A stretch of DNA of 45,619 bases, taken from contig ONCT01000008.1 in NCBI GenBank assembly GCA_900316395.1, positions 1 to 45,619 of the forward strand, written 5' to 3'. The notes below the pieces were generated by a model. That model was not told where the DNA came from, searched no databases, and saw nothing but the letters and a program-made list of their open reading frames with translations. This DNA comes from an uncultured Lachnospiraceae bacterium. GTDB taxonomy: Bacteria; Bacillota; Clostridia; Lachnospirales; Lachnospiraceae. The position numbers were made by a program, and so were the translations under genes. Below, piece by piece: positions 28,179 to 34,703 of this stretch (the stretch's first letter is position 1; every line of letters starts with the position of its first letter).

Positions 28179-30041
28179 TTACTGCAAGTATCTGTCAGGG
28201 ACGTTGGTCATGATGACGTCAGCTCCGAAAACTGCATACTTGTCTAAGTCGCATTCCTTAAGGCGGCGAGGCTGACCAAAGAGCGGCTCAACACTATTCC
28301 ACATTCTAACTGGAATTCCTGCTTCCTTAACACGTTCCACTGTATCCATATTAACAGTCATTCCTGCGCTTCCAGGATGAACTCCATCAGCATTTACACG
28401 AAGCATTCCTTCAATACATTTAAGCATATCTGCGTCAAGGGTTGCCGTAATGGCTGCTGGATTAATGTCCTTAACAACCGCAAGTGAGTCGTGGTTAAAC
28501 GAAGAATAGATTATATTCTCCTGCAGCTTATATTCTGCCACAAGGTCTATTACCTTCTGTTCCATTCCTTCGTATGGATATACACTATTCTTAAGCTCAA
28601 TATTAAGAATAAGTCCATTATTCTTGCAATATGGCTGTAACAAATCGAACAACTCTCTAAGAGTTGGAACATGAAGATGCTCTCCATTCTCATCTACAAA
28701 TGGCTCATCCTGACCTGATGGAGTTACATTGAATTTCTTAAGTTCCTCTAATGTGTAATCGCGAACAAATCCTTTGCCATCAAGGGTTCTGTCGATTGAT
28801 TCATCATGAATTACAACTATTTCGCCGTCCTTGGTTAGCTGAACATCAAATTCTATTCCTGCTATACCCTTCACCTTAGCTGCCTTCTCAAATGACAATA
28901 GAGTATTCTCTGGATATTCATAACTACTACCTCTATGGGCGTATACTTCTGGCTTCTTGATGTCACTTCTCTCTTCATAGCCTGTGACTCTGAGAAGCTC
29001 CTTCTTGTTAGCGAGGAATGTCTCAATCTGATAAGCCATCCATATTGTTTCCTGAGGAGAAACAGAGCATATAGATTGCAGCTCGCACCACACATCATCA
29101 TTTTCCACATCAACAGGTGCCTCACCTGCTTTACTGGTATTAAGGGTGTTGCAGGCATTGCGAAATGCTGTTATCTCATATCTAAGCCCACTTCCTTCAA
29201 ATAACGCCTCGTAGACTTCCACCTTATTAGGGTCTTCATGATGAACTTCAATCTTGTTCATCAGCCACCAAGGAGATGGAACCTTAATATAGCCATTTTC
29301 ACCAGCTATGATTAACTCGCCCTCCGACTTAACACCAAGTCCTGTCTTAGCCGTGGCAGTTCCAAATCTATAAGAGAAACAGCTCTTAGTATAGGAATCA
29401 TTCCCATTTGCACTAGGAAGAGACCAGATATAGCTCTCCAAGCTCTCAGTTCCCATAATCTTGGCAATTGGAAGAAGCACATAGCTTCCTAGCTCGGCAA
29501 AGCTTCCTGCTGCCGAGCCCCACATTTCGCGACCTGAGGCAGAACCAATCTTGGTAAATGTGGCTTCCACATCATAAGGCTGGCCTATTACACCATTCTC
29601 TATTAATTGAATGAGTCCCGAAAATCCAGGGCAGTATGCAGTCTTAATTGCCTCCATACATACAACTTCATTTTCTCTTGCCATTTCAAATACCGATACT
29701 GCATCGTCGCCAGATAAGGCAAACGGCTTCTCGCATAAGACGTGCTTGCCAGCAGAAATTGCATCCTTCATATCCGACACATGACATTCATGAGGTGACG
29801 CAACATATACAGCATCACAGACCTGGTACATGTCGGCCTTGCTGTCCGTTAGCAACACCTTGTCACTGCTCTTGGCTTCATTAATGTCCTGGGTTCCTTC
29901 TACATTGTTTTTCTGTGCGAAGAACTTAACCGTCTCAATATGCGGATTGTAAATTGCTGTCACATTTACCTTATCAACAGTCTCAGCCTCGCTAATAAAT
30001 CTACTTACTATTCTCCCCGTTCCAATAATTCCTATACGCAT
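28179..30041 (-). CDS. Fusion of Gfo/Idh/MocA oxidoreductase and glycerophosphodiester phosphodiesterase
   Basis: 620 residues with two enzymes. Residues 1 to about 345 are a Gfo/Idh/MocA NAD(P)-dependent oxidoreductase, with GIIGTGRIVSRF and the signature ISAGKHVLCEKPFAL. From about 365 a GDPD TIM barrel begins, with YAHRGSSYEYPENTLLSF, GIEFDVQLTKDGEIVVIHD and NIELKN, all catalytic or metal-binding positions intact. The second half would cleave glycerophosphodiesters; the substrate of the first is unknown. The ATG follows AAAGGAGAAGACC. A promoter is not obvious. It borders the accessory island. Confidence 0.9.
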   Translation of the reverse strand: MRIGIIGTGRIVSRFISEAETVDKVNVTAIYNPHIETVKFFAQKNNVEGTQDINEAKSSDKVLLTDSKADMYQVCDAVYVASPHECHVSDMKDAISAGKHVLCEKPFALSGDDAVSVFEMARENEVVCMEAIKTAYCPGFSGLIQLIENGVIGQPYDVEATFTKIGSASGREMWGSAAGSFAELGSYVLLPIAKIMGTESLESYIWSLPSANGNDSYTKSCFSYRFGTATAKTGLGVKSEGELIIAGENGYIKVPSPWWLMNKIEVHHEDPNKVEVYEALFEGSGLRYEITAFRNACNTLNTSKAGEAPVDVENDDVWCELQSICSVSPQETIWMAYQIETFLANKKELLRVTGYEERSDIKKPEVYAHRGSSYEYPENTLLSFEKAAKVKGIAGIEFDVQLTKDGEIVVIHDESIDRTLDGKGFVRDYTLEELKKFNVTPSGQDEPFVDENGEHLHVPTLRELFDLLQPYCKNNGLILNIELKNSVYPYEGMEQKVIDLVAEYKLQENIIYSSFNHDSLAVVKDINPAAITATLDADMLKCIEGMLRVNADGVHPGSAGMTVNMDTVERVKEAGIPVRMWNSVEPLFGQPRRLKECDLDKYAVFGADVIMTNVPDRYLQ

Positions 30042-30130
30042 GGTCTTCTCCTTTATTCTCTAATACTAATATTGTAAAATAAAAGGCAAAAAAAATCCAT
30101 ATTTCCTCTCAATCTATCTCCCTCATTCTC

Positions 30131-30159
30131 TTGAAATAATACCCTTACCATGTTATCAT
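30131..30159 (+). promoter_or_regulatory. Promoter of antisense RNA, copy 1
   Basis: TTGAAA (30131-30136), 17-base spacer, TATCAT (30154-30159). The same boxes and spacing recur in copy 2. Confidence 0.65.
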
Positions 30160-30165
30160 AAACAT

Positions 30166-30271
30166 ATAAAGAGACATCGCGACAAGCGGTTGGCTCAAGT
30201 ATAGGTTATATTACATGAGCATATGCTCACGTGACCGCTACTTTACCGAGTGGCGGTTCTTTCTTTGTTTT
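30166..30271 (+). ncRNA. Predicted antisense RNA, copy 1
   Basis: A transcript of about 105 nt from the promoter above to a terminator: ACCGCTACT (30234-30242) pairs with AGTGGCGGT (30249-30257), followed by a T-rich tail TCTTTCTTTGTTTT. It is antisense to the 3' end and downstream region of the microprotein mRNA, as RatA is to txpA. Its 5' arm also resembles the mRNA 5' end. Confidence 0.55.
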
Positions 30272-30318
30272 ACTATTATAGTTATAGTAAACTCGAAAAT
30301 ATGAAAAGTAATTCTCAT
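30238..30318 (-). CDS. 26-residue hydrophobic microprotein, candidate type I toxin (copy 1)
   Basis: Too short for normal gene calling. The ATG at 30318 follows AAAGGAGGTGAGGCTT, the strongest ribosome binding site in the island. The product starts MRITFHIFEF, continues with TITIIV and ends with basic KNRHSVK. That is a short hydrophobic stretch with a charged tail, as in small membrane toxins. Copy 2 differs mainly at synonymous positions (AGA/AGG, TTC/TTT, TCG/TCC) with one Phe to Leu change, which argues for translation. I have the impression that similar NRHS-ending microproteins occur in other Clostridia, but I cannot check. Function is inferred. Confidence 0.65.
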   Translation of the reverse strand: MRITFHIFEFTITIIVKQRKNRHSVK

Positions 30319-30382
30319 AAGCCTCACCTCCTTTCGGATGGTGTAGCCAACCGCCTGCCGTTTGTGCGACATCTCTTAATTA

Positions 30383-30411
30383 ATTCTAACATCTAAGTTA
30401 TTCGAAATCAA
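30383..30411 (-). promoter_or_regulatory. Promoter of the microprotein mRNA, copy 1
   Basis: On minus, TTGATT (30411-30406), 17-base spacer, TAGAAT (30388-30383). The start near 30376 places the inverted-repeat arm at the very 5' end of the mRNA. Identical boxes occur in copy 2. Confidence 0.65.
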
Positions 30412-30443
30412 GGATTGTAATTCGCAAATTCGGATTTTACAAA

Positions 30444-30627
30444 CTAAAATTTCTTATTCAAATCCTCTACTGACGCACCCTTTAGCACTTCTAAATGAGA
30501 AGAAAATTGTTCAAATTTCTTCATAAAGCACACGACCTTCCTTATCAATTGTATCTAATATACTTCTTGATGGATTACCATCCATGTCTACAACATCAAA
30601 TATCAATAACTCGAGCTGACAATCCTG
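30444..30627 (-). pseudogene. Decayed MNT-HEPN pair
   Basis: Two fragments in the usual order. 30627-30511 reads FDVVDMDGNPSRSILDTI then DKEGRVLYEEI, matching the C-terminus of the intact nucleotidyltransferase nearby (DIVDMNRPVDNELKESI). 30524-30444 is a 26-residue frame MKKFEQFSSHLEVLKG that matches only the N-terminus of HEPN partners and then stops. Both lie directly upstream of cassette copy 1, as the intact pair lies upstream of copy 2. Confidence 0.7.
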
Positions 30628-30673
30628 TATTCATTAACTTATCTGCGTATCCCTTCTTATATTGTGATGCCAT
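30596..30673 (-). CDS. Short frame of 25 codons with strong ribosome binding site
   Basis: MASQYKKGYADKLMNTG and eight more residues, ending at TGA. AAGGAGATATAAT precedes the ATG. It overlaps the decayed MNT sequence in another frame, so it is probably the surviving 5' end of a rearranged gene and not a functional peptide. I do not recognise it. Confidence 0.3.
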   Translation of the reverse strand: MASQYKKGYADKLMNTGLSARVIDI

Positions 30674-30743
30674 ATTATATCTCCTTACCAACTTATATGA
30701 TAGCAACATCTGAGTGTACATCCTTCAAGTATGCAAGAGTTAG

Positions 30744-31067
30744 TTACATCAGAAGACTATCTATATACCCTTTCAATCTATCTCTTTGATTCTGGTTCAT
30801 AGAATTATACTCTAATACTAACTGCCCCACATCAGACTCCAAATCAACACTGATAGTATCCAAAGTATTGTCGTCTTGTTCAAGAATCTCATAGGGATTT
30901 GCATCTAGAGCCTTACATATATCCATAATCTTATCAGCATTAGGCGTCTTACCCTTGCGCTTCCAATCACTTATTGTACTCTCAGGCACTCCTATCAACT
31001 GTGAGAATTCCTTCTGACTAATATGTCGCTCATTCATAATTCTAAAAATGTTCTCTGATATAGACAT
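30744..31067 (-). CDS. XRE-family transcriptional regulator
   Basis: 107 residues. The N-terminal 60 are a Cro/C1 HTH: ENIFRIMNERHISQKEFSQLIGVPESTISDWKRKGKTPN. The rest, ending GYIDSLLM, is a short tail. I start at 31067, preceded by GAGGTGTATT; the upstream in-frame ATG at 31097 lacks such a site. It lies between the two cassettes, and its 5' end is the boundary of copy 2, so it may regulate the antisense promoter region there. Two fragments of similar proteins are found at 32279-32392 and 33354-33413. Confidence 0.85.
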   Translation of the reverse strand: MSISENIFRIMNERHISQKEFSQLIGVPESTISDWKRKGKTPNADKIMDICKALDANPYEILEQDDNTLDTISVDLESDVGQLVLEYNSMNQNQRDRLKGYIDSLLM

Positions 31068-31083
31068 AATACACCTCATTCTC

Positions 31084-31112
31084 TTGAAATAATACAATTA
31101 CCATGTTATTAT
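31084..31112 (+). promoter_or_regulatory. Promoter of antisense RNA, copy 2
   Basis: TTGAAA (31084-31089), 17-base spacer, TATTAT (31107-31112), conserved with copy 1. Confidence 0.65.
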
Positions 31113-31118
31113 AAATAT

Positions 31119-31224
31119 ATAAGAGAGATGTCGCGACAAGCGGTTGACTCATTATAGTTTATGGGTGATGAGCAAAGCTCACCGAACCGTCACTATACGG
31201 AGTGGCGGTTCTTTCTTTGTTTTA
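31119..31224 (+). ncRNA. Predicted antisense RNA, copy 2
   Basis: About 105 nt, ending at the hairpin AACCGTCACT (31185-31194) / AGTGGCGGTT (31201-31210) plus a T-rich tail. Compared with copy 1 the stem has a different G-T wobble, so pairing is kept although bases changed. The loop also differs (ATACGG against TTTACC). Confidence 0.55.
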
Positions 31225-31270
31225 CTATTATAGTTATAGTAAACTCAAAAATATGAAGAGTAATCCTCAT
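31193..31270 (-). CDS. 25-residue hydrophobic microprotein, candidate type I toxin (copy 2)
   Basis: MRITLHIFEF...NRHSV, one residue shorter than copy 1 because the stop comes directly after the Val codon. The ribosome binding site AAAGGAGGTGAGG and its spacing are the same. See copy 1 for the coding argument. The stop overlaps the antisense terminator hairpin. Confidence 0.65.
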   Translation of the reverse strand: MRITLHIFEFTITIIVKQRKNRHSV

Positions 31271-31334
31271 AGGCCTCACCTCCTTTCGGATGGTGTAGCC
31301 AACCGCCTGCCGTTTGTGCGACATCTCTATATTT

Positions 31335-31363
31335 ATTCTAACATCTATGTGGTTCGAAATCAA
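31335..31363 (-). promoter_or_regulatory. Promoter of the microprotein mRNA, copy 2
   Basis: On minus, TTGATT (31363-31358), 17-base spacer, TAGAAT (31340-31335), identical boxes to copy 1 although the spacer differs. Confidence 0.65.
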
Positions 31364-31392
31364 GAACTCCGATTCGAAATTTCGAATTACTA

Positions 31393-31782
31393 TTACACCC
31401 AGTTCTCTTCCAACTCAATCTTTAATTCCTGAAATAGTCCTAAAAAGGTTGTTTTAGTCTGTCTTACAATATCAAGGGCAATAGATTCATTATACGAATG
31501 CGCTACATTATTTCTAGCTTGTAATGCATCAAGCCACTTATCTTCTTCCGCTATCATCTCTGCATTGTATGCTGTCTTAAGAACTTTTTTAGGCGAACCT
31601 GTTTTGCTCTCTTCAAACCCTTGATTATCTAGAATTTCCTTCATTGCTTTCCATGACTGCTCAAAGCAAACTTCGTATAAGCCAACTAATCCTGTTAATG
31701 TAACAGTATCATATGGTTCTTCATATTGTGTAATTATTTCCAAATTGTCTAATGCTTTACAAAAATTCTCAAACTTTTTCAT
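31393..31782 (-). CDS. hepT: HEPN-domain RNase toxin, HepT family
   Basis: 129 residues, all-helical HEPN protein of the HI0074/nucleotidyltransferase-substrate-binding group. The catalytic motif RNNVAHSY is the exact R-x4-H-x-Y of HepT toxins. In characterised pairs the Tyr is AMPylated by MntA, which inactivates the RNase. The N-terminal SFENFC-like segment reads MKKFENFCKALDNLE. Its start overlaps the end of mntA by 14 bp. Confidence 0.9.
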   Translation of the reverse strand: MKKFENFCKALDNLEIITQYEEPYDTVTLTGLVGLYEVCFEQSWKAMKEILDNQGFEESKTGSPKKVLKTAYNAEMIAEEDKWLDALQARNNVAHSYNESIALDIVRQTKTTFLGLFQELKIELEENWV

Positions 31783-32065
31783 ATAGAACGATTCCCTCTC
31801 TTTCTATAGATTCTTTTAACTCATTATCTACAGGTCTATTCATATCAACTATATCATATGATAGCAATGTATGAGTCTCATCATCTACATCTAGCGCAAA
31901 TCTTGCAAAATCCCCATCATATACGGCCAAATCAATATCGCTTTTCTCCCTATAATCACCACGAGCACGTGAACCAAAGAGAACTACTTTACGCACATTA
32001 TGTTGCTTGGCCAAGGCTTTTATTTGCTCTATTACTATTTCTCGAATTCCATTATTATCGTTCAT
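31769..32065 (-). CDS. mntA: Minimal nucleotidyltransferase antitoxin, MntA family
   Basis: 98 residues with VVLFGSRARGDYREKSDIDL, the GS-x10-DxD active site of MNT proteins. It would AMPylate the adjacent HepT. Antitoxin first, toxin second, overlapping frames: the usual order. The ATG at 32065 follows GGGGAGAAGATAG. Confidence 0.9.
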   Translation of the reverse strand: MNDNNGIREIVIEQIKALAKQHNVRKVVLFGSRARGDYREKSDIDLAVYDGDFARFALDVDDETHTLLSYDIVDMNRPVDNELKESIEREGIVLYEKV

Positions 32066-32107
32066 CTATCTTCTCCCCTAAATAGCATCCTATCCTGTAT
32101 ATCATCC

Positions 32108-32278
32108 TTAGTGTTTCCTGCCATGTCCTTCGTTTATATTATACACCCTGCAGACAAGTTCTAACATATCTTTTTCGTTATCATCATCACTTTTAATTAA
32201 GCTTCCTTCAATAGTATTAATAACCATCTGTTCAGGATCATCATAATCTCGCTTAACAAATTTTATTATTGGATTTTG
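32108..32278 (-). pseudogene. Gene remnant, possibly Rpn-family nuclease/transposase tail
   Basis: The minus frame reads KFVKRDYDDPEQMVINTIEG and later ELVCRVYNINEG, then stops at 32108. The LVCRVYNINEG part recalls the tail of Rpn/PD-(D/E)XK proteins, but this is a weak impression. It has no N-terminus and is cut near 32279 by unrelated sequence. Confidence 0.4.
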
Positions 32279-32392
32279 CAAGAATCACGAATAGCAACAA
32301 TTTGCAATGCCCTTGATGTCACGCCGTATGAAATAATAGAAGGCATTAAGAAACCAGATTATGTAATTAATACGCAAACAAGCAGGAGTTAG
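32279..32392 (+). pseudogene. C-terminal fragment of an XRE regulator
   Basis: On plus, ESRIATICNALDVTPYEIIEG is homologous to NADKIMDICKALDANPYEIL of the XRE gene at 30744-31067, then ends at TAG. There is no HTH or start codon, and its strand is opposite to its neighbours. Its stop overlaps the end of the Uma2 gene. Confidence 0.55.
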
Positions 32393-33222
32393 CACTCAAT
32401 ATTCCTTAGATTAATCATAAGCTTTCCTTCATATATCATCACAGGAATGTCGTCTTCTAAGCTGTATTCTGTTGCTTCTTCACCCTGTTCAAAGAAGTAA
32501 CATATGATCTTCTTCTTATCCGTATCTACCATCCAATATTCCCTAACCCCTGCATTCATGTACTTCCATAACTTAAGAACACTGTCACGAAACTTAGTAG
32601 ATGGGGAGAGGACTTCGCAGACGAAGTCAGGAGGACCAAAGATGCAACGATTTTTGTTCTTCTTATCATCACAAAGTATCACTACATCTGGTTGCAGCAT
32701 AGTCTTCTCATCGCAATCAAGCTGGACATCTATCGGGGCTGGCAGGGCTTTACATTTTCCTTTATTCTTATGTATATAATCCTTAATCTGATATACAAGT
32801 TCCGATATAATCTCTTGATGGACAAAGCTTGGCGATGACATATCATATATAACTCCATCTATCAGCTCTGCTCTTCTATCCTCTGGCAGGGCATAATAAT
32901 CCGCCAAAGTCTTATCACCGTAATTGCCTCTCTCATAATTAATCGTATCTTCTGCCTCAGTGCCATAGACATATTCTTGTGATGCCTTTGCACGAAGACA
33001 ATCGTCCTTAGCCATCTCATCTCGTAATACATCACTAATTCCCAATGCCTTCTCTATCTCGGCTACAGTCTTTTTATGAGGCTTCTTAGTTACTCCTGTT
33101 ATAATCTTCTTGACCGTACTCTCTGGCACACCTGATCTTACGGATATCTCCTTATATGTAATATCAAGCCTTTCCTTATAATACATAAGTCTTCTTAATT
33201 GTTTCTGTGATATAGAATCCAT
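32389..33222 (-). CDS. HTH plus Uma2-family (DUF820) nuclease-like protein
   Basis: About 277 residues. Residues 10-70 form a helix-turn-helix: YKEISVRSGVPESTVKKIITG. From about 105 a Uma2/DUF820 domain of the PD-(D/E)XK fold appears: LADYYALPEDRRAELIDGVIYDM, QPDVVILCDD, PPDFVCEVLSPST and KLWKYMNAGVREYWMVD. Acidic residues and the Glu of VCEVLS fit a nuclease core. The role is unknown; the fused HTH is unusual. Start at the ATG 33222 after AGGAGGTTGCCT; a TTG two codons earlier overlaps that site. Confidence 0.85.
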   Translation of the reverse strand: MDSISQKQLRRLMYYKERLDITYKEISVRSGVPESTVKKIITGVTKKPHKKTVAEIEKALGISDVLRDEMAKDDCLRAKASQEYVYGTEAEDTINYERGNYGDKTLADYYALPEDRRAELIDGVIYDMSSPSFVHQEIISELVYQIKDYIHKNKGKCKALPAPIDVQLDCDEKTMLQPDVVILCDDKKNKNRCIFGPPDFVCEVLSPSTKFRDSVLKLWKYMNAGVREYWMVDTDKKKIICYFFEQGEEATEYSLEDDIPVMIYEGKLMINLRNIEC

Positions 33223-33279
33223 AGGCAACCTCCTAACAAAAAAGAACCGCCGCGAACCGAAATGGTCTGCTATGGTTCT

Positions 33280-33308
33280 ATTGTATCATTTAGATGTTGG
33301 AAATGCAA
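33280..33308 (-). promoter_or_regulatory. Predicted promoter of the HTH-Uma2 gene
   Basis: On minus, TTGCAT (33308-33303), 17-base spacer, TACAAT (33285-33280). Between it and the gene lie two GAACC/GGTTC inverted half-sites that could bind the encoded HTH. Confidence 0.6.
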
Positions 33309-33353
33309 TTAACATATCTTCTTGTTTTTCTTGTTTATTTTTGTTTATTTTGT

Positions 33354-33413
33354 TTATTGCAAACTCATTTGTTGTCCTAACAAGCCGTCCAAATACCCTT
33401 TTAATCGTTCCTT
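33354..33413 (-). pseudogene. C-terminal scrap of an XRE regulator
   Basis: Reads ERLKGYLDGLLG then QQMSLQ and a stop, matching DRLKGYIDSLLM at the end of the XRE gene at 30744. It begins directly after the stop of the 33417 gene, so it marks the junction between the island and the glycan locus. The rest of 33309-33353 is T-rich with TTGTTTATT repeats and nothing else recognisable. Confidence 0.5.
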
Positions 33414-33416
33414 CAC

Positions 33417-34688
33417 TCACTTAACAACCGACATGTTAAGTCTCTCGAAATGATAGCTTGGCATGTATTCGTCGCTGAAATATTCAATTGGATTCTTAAG
33501 CCCCATTTCACGGAGTTGTTCTTCAATCTCTCGATAATACATGTTGCATATAAATATAGTTACGTCTTCTGGAAGGTCCTTTAATTCTTCAGGATTCTTG
33601 ATTCCTAATCCTTCAAATGTCTCACCCCATCTTGCAGAATTATTATCGCAGGTGTACCTTGGTGGATACTCCTTACCATAATTCTTCATATAGCTTCGAC
33701 ACATATTTCCTGCGCCAAATAAGACTCTGTCCTTACTCTTCTTAACAAGTGCTTCAATCTCGAATTGCCATTTGAAAAAGTCAGCAATGGACTTAGCATA
33801 AGCAAGCATTGGCGGAACAAGGGTAGCTGATGTGACACATGCTGTATCAGCATATTCTAGAACAATGTCCCCGTCAAATCCGCAGGCACGTACTCCACGT
33901 ATGAGATTAAGCCAGTCTGTTGTGAGACCTTTCTGGCTGGTAGATGTATAAGGTAGAAGAGATGCTTCGTTCATACCATCATTATCTGATATTAGTATAA
34001 CCTTGGTGTATGAGCCCAGCTTAGTTAGCATCTCATAATGCCTTAGGCTGCATAAGTTAGCCTTGCCAACATTGTATGCAAATGCGAATATATTATCGCC
34101 CACTTTACTATTGAGGGTGTCAATTAATTCTACCGTCTTATCCTCATCTGTAAATAGTCCTCTAACCAAATGTCCACCCACATCAACACATTGATTCTCA
34201 AGAAGAATCGTCACTTTATTCTCTCTTGCAAGAGTTGCAAGGGATAGGTAGAAATCCTGATTAGCTTTCCACATATTCTCAGGTTCTATTCCCGCAAAAA
34301 GAGAGTCGATAATTATATACTTGATTCCACATTTACCACATATTTTGATGCTCTCCTTAGCTAAGGCTATAACAAGTTCATTAAGATCGGTTCGTCTTGT
34401 ATCAAGAAGCAGCGTTGGAGCTTTGGCAAGTGTAATATTAATCCCCTGTTCCTTCGCTCTGTCAAATATAGGAGAAGCGCATTCAATAAGACGAGTCGGG
34501 TCTTCGATTGCCATCGTTCGAAAGTTAGACTTGAAATTCGGATTGCCATATGTTCGTATCAGATTAGCAGGACATACTAATCCAAAGTCAAAATATACAT
34601 TTTCAAATCCAGCATTTATCAAATCCTTAAGTCCTCCTTTAGGATTCTCTGGCATAACAACTCCTGTTGCTGTGGATACTATTCTCAT
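33417..34688 (-). CDS. Sugar phosphate isomerase/epimerase-like TIM barrel with C-terminal Rossmann module
   Basis: 423 residues. The first 310 resemble xylose-isomerase-like TIM barrels: YIIIDSLFAGI, VTILLENQ, FAFAYNVGKANLC, GDIVLEYAD. A separate domain from about 320 starts RVLFGAGNMCRSYMKNYG and continues YTCDNNSARWGETFEGLGIKNPEEL, a nucleotide-binding-like module shared with other genes in this locus. The start at 34688 follows AAAAGGAGATTATC. It is 15 bp downstream of the next gene, so one operon. The sugar substrate is unknown. Confidence 0.7.
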   Translation of the reverse strand: MRIVSTATGVVMPENPKGGLKDLINAGFENVYFDFGLVCPANLIRTYGNPNFKSNFRTMAIEDPTRLIECASPIFDRAKEQGINITLAKAPTLLLDTRRTDLNELVIALAKESIKICGKCGIKYIIIDSLFAGIEPENMWKANQDFYLSLATLARENKVTILLENQCVDVGGHLVRGLFTDEDKTVELIDTLNSKVGDNIFAFAYNVGKANLCSLRHYEMLTKLGSYTKVILISDNDGMNEASLLPYTSTSQKGLTTDWLNLIRGVRACGFDGDIVLEYADTACVTSATLVPPMLAYAKSIADFFKWQFEIEALVKKSKDRVLFGAGNMCRSYMKNYGKEYPPRYTCDNNSARWGETFEGLGIKNPEELKDLPEDVTIFICNMYYREIEEQLREMGLKNPIEYFSDEYMPSYHFERLNMSVVK

Positions 34689-34703
34689 GATAATCTCCTT
34701 TTT

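Larger units (their letters stand above)
30121..30412. repeat. Duplicated ~292-bp cassette, copy 1
   Basis: Highly similar to 31074-31364 in direct orientation. It begins at CCTCATTCTCTTGAAATAAT and ends at TTCGAAATCAAG. It holds a microprotein gene on minus, an antisense RNA unit on plus, and inverted arms at 30171-30195 and 30345-30375 that share AGCGGTTGGCT/AGCCAACCGC. The element ends just downstream of a decayed HEPN gene. Confidence 0.85.
31074..31364. repeat. Duplicated ~291-bp cassette, copy 2
   Basis: Direct repeat of 30121-30412. The arms are at 31125-31149 and 31297-31327; here GAGATGTCGC pairs perfectly with GCGACATCTC. The copy lies directly downstream of the intact HepT gene. 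Confidence 0.85.

Noticed and set aside
30495..30713. 72-residue plus-strand frame between the cassettes
   Set aside because: It is the reverse strand of the decayed MNT-HEPN sequence, with no ribosome binding site and no protein-like features.
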